64,000 nucleotides of DNA from Deinococcus ruber (GTDB lineage: Bacteria > Deinococcota > Deinococci > Deinococcales > Deinococcaceae): positions 62,001 to 126,000 of the forward strand of contig NZ_BMQL01000008.1 in the NCBI RefSeq assembly GCF_014648095.1, read 5' to 3'. Positions 36,320 through 45,112 of this stretch are shown here, one piece after another. A program made the translations under genes and the position numbers. Below the pieces are notes generated by a model. It was given only the letters and a program-made list of their open reading frames with translations. It made no database searches and had not been told where the DNA came from. How positions within the stretch are numbered: the stretch's first letter is position 1; each line of letters opens with the position of its first letter.

Positions 36320-36427
36320 GCGGGCGAACAACACCGAAACTGCCGAACCGGTCGTTCCCGGCAGACAGGACATGCCCGCACTCGGTATCGGCTGTGCGGG
36401 AAGGCGGGGTGATAAAATGGACGCCTC

Positions 36428-39400
36428 ATGCACCCGTCGTCGTGGCGCATTCAGGTGATCGGTCAGGCGCGGATCGCTGGCCCCGGTGACGCGGCTCCCG
36501 CTGCACTCGAACGCAAACTCGCCGCGTGTGTGGCCTACCTCGCGCTGGAAGGTGCCACGCCCCGTTCGCGGCTGGTCGGCCTGTTCTGGCCCGATTCCCC
36601 CGAGGCGACGGCCCGCAACAATCTCTCGCAGATGCTGAGAAAGTTGCGCCTCGCCACCGGCACCGATCTGATCACCGGCACCGATGAACTGTGCCTGATC
36701 CCCGACCTGAGCGTGGATGCGCGGCAGGCCCGCGACGCCTTCACGCAGGGCCGACTTCAGGAACTGCTGTCGTTGCAGGGAGATTTTCTTCAGCACCTGA
36801 GATACGACGACTGCCCAGACCTTGACGACTGGATCACCGCCGAACGCGAGCGTCTGCTGGAGTGGCGAAGTCAGGCGCTGCGGGCGGTGCTGACGCGGGC
36901 CGAGCGGGAGGGCGACTACGCGCAGGCACTGGAACTCGCCCGCACATTGCTGGACCTCGATCCCGTTTCGGAGGAGGCGCACCGCCATGTGATGCGCCTG
37001 CACTATCTGCACGGCGACCGCCCGGCGGCGCTGCGAGCGTATCGCCGCTGTCAGGAGGTGCTGCGGCGAGAATTTGGTGTGTCGCCCCTGCCCGAGACGG
37101 TGCAGCTCGCCCGTGAGATCGACCGGGGAACCGTGCCCGTGCTGACGCCGCACCGGGCAGTGACGTTGCCGCTGGCCGTGCAGCGCCCGCCTCATCTGGT
37201 GGGCCGCGAGCGCGAGTGGGCGCAGATGGAGGCCGTCTGGGATCAGGTGCTGTTCATCTATCTGCGCGGCGCACCCGGATCGGGAAAAACCCGTCTGGCT
37301 CAGGATTTTGCTGCCAGCAAAGGCGAGTATGTCGTGTACGGCGGTCGTCCGGGCGATACGCAGGTACCGTTCGCTTCCTCGGCCCGCAATGCCCGCACGG
37401 TGCTCGACCGTTTTCCCGACGTGCCGCTTCAGGAATGGGTGCGGCGCGAGATGGCGCGTGTGCTGCCGGAACTGGCGCTGCCCGCCGAGGTGCTGACGCC
37501 CCTGAGCAGCGAGGCCGACGTATTGCGGCTGCGTCAGGCCATGCAGGTGTTTTTTGCCGAGCGGACCGCTCATCTGGCCTGCGCCCTGGTCGATGACTGG
37601 CAGTTCTACGATTACGACTCGAATCAGGACGGGGTGTTCATGTGGACGACTCCGCTGCCGCAGGGCGTCGGGGGCAGGATGCCGAAGATGATCGTGACGT
37701 ATCGCCCCGATGAGGTGACGCCCGAGAGCGAGGCGCTGATCGGACGGCTGGTAGAGCAGGGACTGGGTGTGTTCATCGATCTGGAGCCGCTCCAGCGAGA
37801 CGATATCGAGCTGCTGATGGACGATCTGGGCGTGCCGCCCGACCCCCGGGCGCGTGATCGGCTGCGTTCGCACAGCGGCGGGAATCCGCTGTTCCTGCTC
37901 GAAACCGTCAAGTACCTGCTGGAAAGCGGGCAGTTTGAAGGCGGGCTGCCCGAGCGGTTGCCGCTGCCGCCCAAGGTGGGGCAACTGATCGAGCGCCGCC
38001 TCGCGCTGCTGTCACCGCCCGCTCTTCAGGCAGTCCGGGCCGCCGCCGTTCTGCAACGCGATTTCGATGTCGAACTGGTGGCGCAGGTGCTGGGCGCTCC
38101 GCTCTTCGATCTGCTGGGTGCATGGGAAGAGCTGGAGTCGGCTCAGATCATGCGGGGCGAGAGCTTCTCGCACGATCTGGTGTACGAGGCGGTGCGTCAG
38201 GGGGTGCCTGCCTCGATCTGGCCGCTGCTGCACCGGGGCGCGGCGCGGGCGCTCGAAGGGCAGGGCGCACATCCCGCCCGTATCGCCACGCACTGGCTCG
38301 GCGGCGGCAAACCCGCGCTGGCGGCCCCCTGCTGGCTGGCTGCCGCCGAGACGGCGCGGGCCAGATACCTGACGGGAACAGTCGCCGACAATCTCGGACA
38401 GGCCGGAGACGCGTTCTGGGCAGCGGGGAACGCCGACGCTGCCTTCGACGCCTGGATGCAGCAGGCGGAAGAACTGTTCTATCTGGAGCGTCTGGACGAT
38501 TTTCTGGCGTGTGCCGAGGCGATGCAGGCGCGGGCCAGTACCCTGCGTCAGCGCGGCATAGTTCAGCGCCTCATCAGCGCCCGGCACTGGATGCACGGCG
38601 ACGCAGACGGCGCGGTTCGAGCTGCCGACCTCGGTCTGACGTATGCCGTGCAGGCCGCAGATCTGCGCCTGGAAGCCGAACTGCTGGAACTGCGCGGAGC
38701 GGTGAGCTTACAGAGCTACCCCTCGCAGGATCTTCACGAGTCGCTCGAACGCATGATGGTCATCGGGAATACGCTGAATGATCGGCTGATCCAGGCGAAG
38801 GCACACATCATGCTCTCGACCCAGTTCAGTGAGCGCGAGCTGCGCGTGTCGCTGCACCATGCCGAGGCGGGCGAACGGCTGTTTCGCAGCCTGCACGATT
38901 CCACCGGGGTCGCCGCGTGCGCTCAGAAGGCCGCCAGCGCGTATCTGAAGCTGGGCGACCTCGGCGCGGTGCGCGGGACCCTGGCCCGCAAGGCGGCAGA
39001 GCTGGCGCAGGGAGACAGGCCCATTACCCAGCAGTTTTATCTGCTGGAAAGTCAGGCGCACTGCGACTATGCCCAGGGACATTACCGGCAGGCGCTCGCC
39101 GCCCTTGGTGAAGCGCTGAGTCTGGAGGTGATGCACGGCCCGCTCTGGAGACCCGGCCTGCGTGCGTGGCGGGCCACCGTGCTGGCCGATCTGGGTGCGT
39201 CTGACGAGGCACTTGCCGAGGTTCGTACTGTGCTGTGCGGCCTTCCGACCTCGCTGCATCACCGTCTGGAAGTCCGGGTGCTGAGCCTGGACGTGCTGGC
39301 AGCGCTGGGGCAGTGGGCCGAGGCGGCAGCGGCGTTGTCTGAAGCTCAGCGCGTTCCGCACGGCGGCGTGTACTGGGGAGCGCGGCTGGAACTCGCACGG

Positions 39401-39802
39401 GCCGCCCTGCTGCCGCCCGCCGAACGGCTGCCCATTCTGAACGATGTGCTGCGCCGTAGCCGTGAAGACGGACTACGGGGGCTGTCGCTGGCTGCTGAAG
39501 TGCGCCGCAACGCAGCCAGGCTGGCTCTGAACCTTGCGCCGCTGCCCTGGGAAGCAGACCCCACAGACCACCCTGCCGGGGTGATCGGACTGCCCGAATG
39601 GCTGTCGGTGCGGGTGCAGGTCGCCGCAGCGCTCGGCCCTCAGCAGCAGGCCGAGGCGTGGTCAGCGTTCCGCACCTGGACGGTGCAGGCAGTCCGTTCC
39701 GACGTTCCGCCCGAATACCGCGCCGCTTTTCTGCGGCAGGCGCGTATCCGTTCGGTGGTTCCTCAGAGTGAAGTGGAAACGCTGCCGAGCTTCAAAGACT
39801 GA
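36428..39802 (+). CDS. giant SARP/BTAD-type regulator with AAA/NACHT-like ATPase and helical repeats
   Basis: The 1124-aa regulator B, paralogous to regulator A. Winged helix at about 8-95 (YLALEGATPRSRLVGLFWP, RNNLSQMLRKLR), BTAD at about 115-230 (ALELARTLLDLDPVSEE, AYRRCQEVLRREFG). The linker VQRPPHLVGRE is shared with regulator A, and the P-loop GAPGSGKT is at 281-288. It continues with SGGNPLFLLETVKYLL, then helical repeats to the end. It stops 30 residues after the shared VPPE.RA.FLR segment and lacks the transposase-type tail of regulator A. ATG 36428 follows GATAAAATGG closely, suggesting a leaderless mRNA. It probably senses a ligand through the repeats and activates the adjacent exported-protein genes. 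Confidence 0.9.
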   Translation: MHPSSWRIQVIGQARIAGPGDAAPAALERKLAACVAYLALEGATPRSRLVGLFWPDSPEATARNNLSQMLRKLRLATGTDLITGTDELCLIPDLSVDARQARDAFTQGRLQELLSLQGDFLQHLRYDDCPDLDDWITAERERLLEWRSQALRAVLTRAEREGDYAQALELARTLLDLDPVSEEAHRHVMRLHYLHGDRPAALRAYRRCQEVLRREFGVSPLPETVQLAREIDRGTVPVLTPHRAVTLPLAVQRPPHLVGREREWAQMEAVWDQVLFIYLRGAPGSGKTRLAQDFAASKGEYVVYGGRPGDTQVPFASSARNARTVLDRFPDVPLQEWVRREMARVLPELALPAEVLTPLSSEADVLRLRQAMQVFFAERTAHLACALVDDWQFYDYDSNQDGVFMWTTPLPQGVGGRMPKMIVTYRPDEVTPESEALIGRLVEQGLGVFIDLEPLQRDDIELLMDDLGVPPDPRARDRLRSHSGGNPLFLLETVKYLLESGQFEGGLPERLPLPPKVGQLIERRLALLSPPALQAVRAAAVLQRDFDVELVAQVLGAPLFDLLGAWEELESAQIMRGESFSHDLVYEAVRQGVPASIWPLLHRGAARALEGQGAHPARIATHWLGGGKPALAAPCWLAAAETARARYLTGTVADNLGQAGDAFWAAGNADAAFDAWMQQAEELFYLERLDDFLACAEAMQARASTLRQRGIVQRLISARHWMHGDADGAVRAADLGLTYAVQAADLRLEAELLELRGAVSLQSYPSQDLHESLERMMVIGNTLNDRLIQAKAHIMLSTQFSERELRVSLHHAEAGERLFRSLHDSTGVAACAQKAASAYLKLGDLGAVRGTLARKAAELAQGDRPITQQFYLLESQAHCDYAQGHYRQALAALGEALSLEVMHGPLWRPGLRAWRATVLADLGASDEALAEVRTVLCGLPTSLHHRLEVRVLSLDVLAALGQWAEAAAALSEAQRVPHGGVYWGARLELARAALLPPAERLPILNDVLRRSREDGLRGLSLAAEVRRNAARLALNLAPLPWEADPTDHPAGVIGLPEWLSVRVQVAAALGPQQQAEAWSAFRTWTVQAVRSDVPPEYRAAFLRQARIRSVVPQSEVETLPSFKD

Positions 39803-39900
39803 TGTGCTTCGAAGACTGATGAGCGCTGAAGACTGAACCGCCGCGTTCACCCGGTCTTCTCGTATGGCCTCGCTGCTGCCCGGACACGCGAGAATGCAGC

Positions 39901-40818
39901 ATGTTTCAAGAGCTGACCGAACCCAATCTCGTCCTCCCCCTGCATCCGGACGACTTTTTCGTGATCCTGCTGGGCACCGGCACGCCACGGGCCTATCCGA
40001 ATGCTGCCAAGCCCGCTCTGGTGGTCGTTGCCGGGGGTCGCCCGCTGCTGTTCGACTGCGGAAGCGACACCGTGCGGCAGCTGATCGGCTGCGGTGTGAT
40101 GGCGCAGCGCATCGGTGACGTGTTCTTCACGCACCACCATTACGACCACAACGCCGGATTTCCCGACCTGTTCATCAGCAGTTGGCGCACCCATGTCGGT
40201 GTCATGGCAGGCCGTTCCGAGCCGCTGCGGGTGTATGGCCCCAGCAATACCCGCCAGATCATCGGCAAGTTTCACGACGCCCTGAGTTACGACATCGGCC
40301 TTCGTCTGAGTTACAACAAATCGGATGCGGGCGGCGCAGAGGTCGTGTACCGCGAGAGCGACGAGGGCGTGCTGCTCGACGAGGGCGGCGTGCGCGTCAC
40401 GGCTTTTGGCGTCGATCACCATCCAGCTTCACCAGCAGTGGGCTACAGCGTGGAATTTGCGGGGCGCAGGGTGGTTATTTCCGGCGATACCCGCCCGGTA
40501 GAAACCACCCTGACTGCCAGCCGGGGCGCGTCGCTGCTGATTCACGATGCCTACAACGCCGCGTGGCTCGCCGAAGTCAGAGACGCCAATCCAGACCTCG
40601 CCGTGCAGGTCATGAATCCGGCCAAGTACCACACCACCACGCTGGAAGCGGCGACTCTGGCGGCAACAGCGGGGGTGCCCCATCTGGTCTTGACACACCA
40701 CATCCCGGTACCCAGAGCCACACCGGAAGCAGAGGCGAGCTATACCTCAGGCATGGCCGAGCTGTACAGCGGCAAAATCACGCTGGGACGCGATCTGATG
40801 CGGCTGGATGTGCCCTGA
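39901..40818 (+). CDS. metallo-beta-lactamase-fold hydrolase, RNase Z-like
   Basis: A 305-aa cytoplasmic protein starting MFQELTEPNLVL. The metal site HxHxDH is His78, His80, Asp82 and His83 in THHHYDHNAG. Further metal-ligand candidates are in VDHHPASPAVGY, ISGDTRPVE (Asp of the bridging position) and LTHHIP near the end. The layout resembles RNase Z/ElaC and related arylsulfatase-like enzymes. It lacks an obvious exosite for tRNA, and cellular RNase Z is usually chromosomal, so another phosphodiesterase or lactonase-like role is possible. Not clearly in an operon. Confidence 0.8.
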   Translation: MFQELTEPNLVLPLHPDDFFVILLGTGTPRAYPNAAKPALVVVAGGRPLLFDCGSDTVRQLIGCGVMAQRIGDVFFTHHHYDHNAGFPDLFISSWRTHVGVMAGRSEPLRVYGPSNTRQIIGKFHDALSYDIGLRLSYNKSDAGGAEVVYRESDEGVLLDEGGVRVTAFGVDHHPASPAVGYSVEFAGRRVVISGDTRPVETTLTASRGASLLIHDAYNAAWLAEVRDANPDLAVQVMNPAKYHTTTLEAATLAATAGVPHLVLTHHIPVPRATPEAEASYTSGMAELYSGKITLGRDLMRLDVP

Positions 40819-41032
40819 AATCGAGCGGGGACACCGAAAATAAACTGCTCGGTCTGAGTTGCCGAGGAAATGAGGGCTTCTACACTTCTGGACCGCCGTC
40901 TGGTGGTCGGCGAGGGTGTGGAGGCACGTTACTGTTTGCGAAAGGCAATTACAAAGATGCCTGTTGCCGTATGCAACACTTCGCCGTTCAAGTTCTTAAG
41001 TGAATTATCTTGCTTCTCAGTCAATAAATCAG

Positions 41033-41062
41033 TTGATATGATTGCTAAAAAATTAGTATACT
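41033..41062 (+). promoter_or_regulatory. sigma70-like promoter of the DUF4917 gene
   Basis: TTGATA (41033-41038) and TATACT (41057-41062) are separated by 18 bp. The ATG of the gene lies 7 nt after the -10 box, so the transcript should be leaderless or nearly so. The preceding 40819-41032 holds no gene and becomes AT-rich from about 40940. Confidence 0.7.
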
Positions 41063-41069
41063 GGTGCAT

Positions 41070-42149
41070 ATGTTGAAAAAGCTAGAGGATATCCTGGAGG
41101 AATTCAGCTCGGAGGATGCCATAGTTTTTGGCAACGGCATGTCGATGGCGGTCCTGGGTAACAGATTCAGCTATTCAAATATTGCAGCCCGTATCAAAGA
41201 GTCATATCTGGAGTCGGGAAAAAGATATCTGAGTTCTATCACCGACTTGCGTGGAAGTTCAATAAATATTGAGGAGAACATCAGATATCTGGACGAATCA
41301 TCAAAAATTCTGATGAACATCATCAACGAAAATATAATTTCTCCAGACACGAGCATAGACAAAGCCATACGCCACAGAGACAATACTCAACTTCTTTTTG
41401 CATCTTCTACCCTCAGAGACATCTATCTCGATAGTCAGAGGGAGATGATCGAAGCTATCATCGCGCTGCATCCGGAGGCGGTGGATAAAAACCCCAAACT
41501 TTTAAGAATGCATAATCTTTTAAATCTTTTCAGGCATATATTTACGGTTAACTTTGATGTATTGACATATATTGCCTTTTCAAGTTTCGTTACGAATGGC
41601 GTAACCAAATTCAGCGATATGTTTGTAAAACACGATCAGGGAAGCTCGGTAGCTCATTTCAAGCCGCCTGAAAGTGTCAACGATGGCAGAACATACTTAT
41701 ATTATCTGCACGGTGGCATCCATATATTCACCGATTCAGAAAAAAGAACAACCTACAAAGTAATAAGAGCACCCCATGAAACTATAATCATGGCAGTCAG
41801 ACGTAAAATCAACGAATCGGGTTCAATACCGATTTTTGTTTTTGAGGGAACAAAAGAATACAAAATGGAGAGAATCTCATCGAATGCCTATTTAAAGAAG
41901 TGTTATGAATCTCTGAGTGAAATCGAGTCCAGCAGAATACTGATTTTTGGCCTGGAGCTGATGGATAATGATAGACACATTATTGAGGCAATTTCCAGAA
42001 ATAAGAATATCCAGAAAATATATTTTGGCATTTATAGTCACGATGAACTCGATATCGATTATATCAGAGCGCGTACCAGATTGCTTCTGAAGAATTCCGG
42101 AAAGGAGATTATCTTCTATTCTACTTCTGAATACTTCGGCCACCTTTGA
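41070..42149 (+). CDS. DUF4917 family protein, SIR2-like, in an AT-rich island
   Basis: A 359-aa protein from ATG 41070; GTG 41064 is an alternative. It has FGNGMSM (20-26), FTVNFDVLTYIAF (about 159-171), YYLHGGIHIF (about 211-220), PIFVFEGTKEYKM followed by NAYL, and FGLELMDNDRHIIEAI near 290-305. These are the ordered motifs of DUF4917 and parallel the GxG, NxD, HG and GxSxxD elements of SIR2-like NAD-binding proteins, several of which act in antiphage defence. Codon use is strongly A/T-biased, unlike both neighbours, which points to recent transfer. No partner gene is attached. Family call by motif; a defence role is inference. Confidence 0.8.
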   Translation: MLKKLEDILEEFSSEDAIVFGNGMSMAVLGNRFSYSNIAARIKESYLESGKRYLSSITDLRGSSINIEENIRYLDESSKILMNIINENIISPDTSIDKAIRHRDNTQLLFASSTLRDIYLDSQREMIEAIIALHPEAVDKNPKLLRMHNLLNLFRHIFTVNFDVLTYIAFSSFVTNGVTKFSDMFVKHDQGSSVAHFKPPESVNDGRTYLYYLHGGIHIFTDSEKRTTYKVIRAPHETIIMAVRRKINESGSIPIFVFEGTKEYKMERISSNAYLKKCYESLSEIESSRILIFGLELMDNDRHIIEAISRNKNIQKIYFGIYSHDELDIDYIRARTRLLLKNSGKEIIFYSTSEYFGHL

Positions 42150-42330
42150 TATGGTGCGTTTGTTATTTTTAGAACGTGTTGATGGAGAAGGTTGAACAGT
42201 ATTTGAATGTAACATGACTATAAATTAAATATCAGGGAAAATAGAGATGTTTTCTGTATCAGAAAGACGCAGGCGATGTCTGGTGCTGATGGCAGCCTCA
42301 GAACGGACTGGGCCATACGAGGAGAGCTGG

Positions 42331-42813
42331 ATGACAGATCAGCACATGCCATCTCAGAACGTGCTGGGAATCGTTCATACCGCCATTGCCGTCAGCGACC
42401 TGCACCATCAGATCGAATTCTGGCAGCAGGTGCTGGGGTTCACGCTGGAGGGCACGGCAGAAATCGGCGGCCCGCTGCCAGAGGACGAAACAGGCGTTCC
42501 CGGTATCCGCAGCAGGATCGCAGTGTTGTCCAAGGGTGGCTACAGCATCGAACTGTATCAGCCGCTCGCTCCCGAAGGCCGCGACACGTACCGACCAGGC
42601 CCCGCAGACATCGGTTCGTGGCATCTGGCGCTCAAAGTGACCGATCTGGATGAGCTTGTCCGGATCAGCGGCGAGTGGGGCTGTCAGGTGCGCGGCAGGG
42701 TGGTGGTGGTCGAGGAGGGGCCTGGCCCGGTTGGTGCTCGTCTGGTCTATCTGCACAACGCCGACGGCACCATCCTGGAATTTGTTCAGCTTCCTGAAGC
42801 CAGACCCGGATAA
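42331..42813 (+). CDS. VOC-superfamily (glyoxalase/bleomycin-resistance-like) protein
   Basis: A 160-aa single-unit vicinal-oxygen-chelate protein starting at ATG 42331 behind CGAGGAG. It has two beta-alpha-beta modules: GIVHTAIAVSDLHHQIEFWQ at the start, and WHLALKVTDLDELVRI in the middle, ending YLHNADGTILEFVQL. His near residue 16, Glu in the ELYQP strand, His in WHLAL and Glu in LEFVQ are the four usual metal positions. The reaction could be an isomerisation, epimerisation or dioxygenation. The gene returns to high GC right after the AT-rich island. Confidence 0.82.
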   Translation: MTDQHMPSQNVLGIVHTAIAVSDLHHQIEFWQQVLGFTLEGTAEIGGPLPEDETGVPGIRSRIAVLSKGGYSIELYQPLAPEGRDTYRPGPADIGSWHLALKVTDLDELVRISGEWGCQVRGRVVVVEEGPGPVGARLVYLHNADGTILEFVQLPEARPG

Positions 42814-42927
42814 CCGGGAACATTGAAGCTGGGCGGCCATGAACGCCTCTGAGTTTCCTGCCAGCCGATCTGATCCAGACAACGAAAACGCTGCTGTGCG
42901 GTGCCAACACGGACGATGGCTCCCTGT

Positions 42928-43560
42928 TCAGGGAAGAGGAGAGCGATCTGGCCTGGGGCTGGAGTCGCCTGCTTCGCAGTGCTGCACGATCAGAGACGCC
43001 ACCAGTTCGGCGTGTTGCTGGGCGAGATCATGATCGGCCCCTGGAATCACCCGCAGTGCTGCCCGGGGCAGGAGTGTGTGCAGGCGCTCTCCAACGGCGA
43101 CGGGGCTGATCGGGTCGTGGTCGCCCCACAGCAGCAGCGTTGGAGCCGCCACGAACCGAAGCTGCGAGGACAGATCCTCGGTTATGGTGCCGATCCAGGG
43201 GGCGGCGTCTGGGTAGGTGCGGTAGTACTCCGACTGCCACGCTGAACCGCCGAGGTCAGCCACCGGCACCCCGCCCGACGTCGCGGCCAGTACCAGACGC
43301 CTGACCATCGTCGGTGCTGCGAGCGCTGCTCTGAGTGCGACCAGCCCGCCCATCGACTGCGCGACGATATTCACAGGTTGCGTCATGTGTCGCAGCACCA
43401 TCAGCACCAGATCGTCGAGGCCGCGCACATCGGAGTGAGCCGGTTCGTTTCCCAGACCGGGCCAGGCCAGGAGGACATGTTCCAAGCGGGTTCGGTCGGC
43501 CACTGGCTTCCAGAAGGTGGCCGATCCTCCTGCGCCCGGAAGGAACAGGGTGCGTGTCAT
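42928..43560 (-). CDS. alpha/beta hydrolase
   Basis: A 210-aa hydrolase from ATG 43560 (SD GGTGGAG). PGAGGSATFW near the start forms the oxyanion region, AQSMGGL gives nucleophile Ser69, LLLWGDHDPIS the acid, and GADHDLAQ the histidine. This is the compact fold of carboxylesterase-like or lipase-like hydrolases without a large lid. Substrate unknown. It converges with the VOC gene. Confidence 0.85.
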   Translation of the reverse strand: MTRTLFLPGAGGSATFWKPVADRTRLEHVLLAWPGLGNEPAHSDVRGLDDLVLMVLRHMTQPVNIVAQSMGGLVALRAALAAPTMVRRLVLAATSGGVPVADLGGSAWQSEYYRTYPDAAPWIGTITEDLSSQLRFVAAPTLLLWGDHDPISPVAVGERLHTLLPRAALRVIPGADHDLAQQHAELVASLIVQHCEAGDSSPRPDRSPLP

Positions 43561-43911
43561 ACACTCCACCCTACCCGAAGATGAGATGAAGTTCAGTCCG
43601 GGTTGACCCCGATCAACAGAGACACCATGACGCCATTATAGTGGGCTTCAGAAAAAGCAGTGATTTCAGGTTTCGACTTGATGTAGCGTCTACAGAACCA
43701 TGACCACATCGGCAATCGCGCATTCGGTGGCTGTCTGTAGGTCACCGCTGATCTCGAACGTTTGCTGGCGGCCTGTATGTCGCCCCTCTTTTGAAGAGAG
43801 GCGCAGACAGTACTTAGCAGGGGTGTGCGTGCCGGTTTCAGGTGCCGAGAGAATGTCGTCGCCTGAGCTTTCTGCTTTTCTTTTGTACTGGTTGGCAGCA
43901 CCAGGCCAACC
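43561..43911. other. intergenic region upstream of the FRG-domain gene
   Basis: About 350 bp between divergent genes. A frame at 43700-43915 would end in an ATGA overlap with the next gene, but it has no SD and an atypical composition, so I do not call it. Otherwise no structure beyond a weak hairpin (CCTCTT/AAGAGAGG) near 43790. Confidence 0.3.
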
Positions 43912-44802
43912 ATGACGATTCGGGTGGAAGTGGCCCGCGACTGGGCACACCTGCTGGAACTGCTGTACACCGGAAGCTGGAATCAGGAGTTGCGGCGGCA
44001 CCGTTCGCCGTTCGTCTTTCACGGTTCGCACGATGCACGTTTTGCCCTTCAGACCTCGCTTCAGCGTCTGGGCGGCAATATTCGCAGCAGCGAACGACAT
44101 CTGCTGCGGAATTTCCGCAAGTATGCCCAGCGTGATGTGAGCGGAGCCGACTCGCTGTGGCACTGGATGGCGCTGGGACAGCATCACAGCCTGCCCACGC
44201 GGCTGCTCGACTTTACCTATTCGCCACTGGTCGCGCTGCATTTTGCCACACGCGAGCTGCACCACTTTACCCACGACGCCGCCGTCTGGATGGTCGATCA
44301 TGTCGCCAGCAACGCGCACCTGCCGGTTCCGCTCCACCGGCTGCTGTCCGACGAGGGGTCGCAGGTCTTTACCATCGAACTGCTCCAGCGGGCTGTGCCC
44401 CACCTGTCGGGGCCAGGATCGTTCGATGCAGCGGGCCTGAGCGATCTGGAACATCTGGGCGATCAGGATTTTCTGATGTTTCTCGAACCGCCGTCTCTGG
44501 ACGAGCGCATCGTGCAGCAGTTCGCCCTGTTCGGATTTCTCTCGTCGCCGGAGGCCCCGGTTGAAACGTGGCTGGACGAACGCCCCGGCACGTGTGTCAA
44601 GGTCGTCATTCCCGCAGCGCTGAAATGGCAGATTCGCGATTATCTGGATCAGTCGAACATCAACGAACGCACGCTGTTCCCCGGTCTGGGCGGCCTGGCC
44701 CGCTGGCTTCAGGGGTATTACACCACCCCGCCCACGCCAGCGCAGTGTCAGCAGATGGCCCAGTTCCCGCTGGAAGACAACGAGGCCGACGCCGATTCCT
44801 GA
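43912..44802 (+). CDS. FRG-domain protein
   Basis: A 296-aa protein with an FRG domain. The name motif reads FHG (Phe36-His37-Gly38) in place of Phe-Arg-Gly in PFVFHGSHDARFALQTSLQR, and the second hallmark LWHWMALGQHHSLPTRLLDF (about residues 81-100) is intact, followed by YSPLVALHFAT. FRG proteins are cytoplasmic and of unclear function; some occur near mobile or defence genes, as does the DUF4917 gene here. The gene itself has the host's high GC. Confidence 0.85.
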   Translation: MTIRVEVARDWAHLLELLYTGSWNQELRRHRSPFVFHGSHDARFALQTSLQRLGGNIRSSERHLLRNFRKYAQRDVSGADSLWHWMALGQHHSLPTRLLDFTYSPLVALHFATRELHHFTHDAAVWMVDHVASNAHLPVPLHRLLSDEGSQVFTIELLQRAVPHLSGPGSFDAAGLSDLEHLGDQDFLMFLEPPSLDERIVQQFALFGFLSSPEAPVETWLDERPGTCVKVVIPAALKWQIRDYLDQSNINERTLFPGLGGLARWLQGYYTTPPTPAQCQQMAQFPLEDNEADADS

Positions 44803-45112
44803 GCGTCCTGTCTGTTCCCCTTCTGGCACTGTTGCCGAGGTGAGGCGCATTCGGTGACAAGTATGTACCGAGCAGCCTGAAAAGACAGAATTCGTTGTTG
44901 TTTCCCTAGAGAAAAAGTGCAGTCGGGTGGAGTTGCCGGTTTTTCGTCATCTGACAGATGAATGACAGCCGAGTTCTAATCTTCGGAAGTCGGCCAGATG
45001 AGTGGCAGATCAATACTTGCCTTCTTTTTGATAATGGCAGCTCTTTTTAGCTGTCTGGCCTGATCTGCTGCCCGAAAACGGGCATAACCGCCTGATGCAT
45101 CAAGGAGAATCC
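44803..45112. other. promoter region of the Ugp-type importer
   Basis: About 310 bp without a gene, lower in GC than its flanks. A small CAGCT-loop-AGCTG hairpin (about 45037-45054) and the SD AAGGAGAA lie before ATG 45113. I see no clear -35/-10 pair, although GATAAT at 45030-45035 could be a -10 box. Confidence 0.35.

Noticed and set aside
43700..43915. 71-codon frame ending in an ATGA overlap with the FRG gene
   Set aside because: The overlap is tempting, but there is no SD, and the residue composition is unlike the neighbouring genes.
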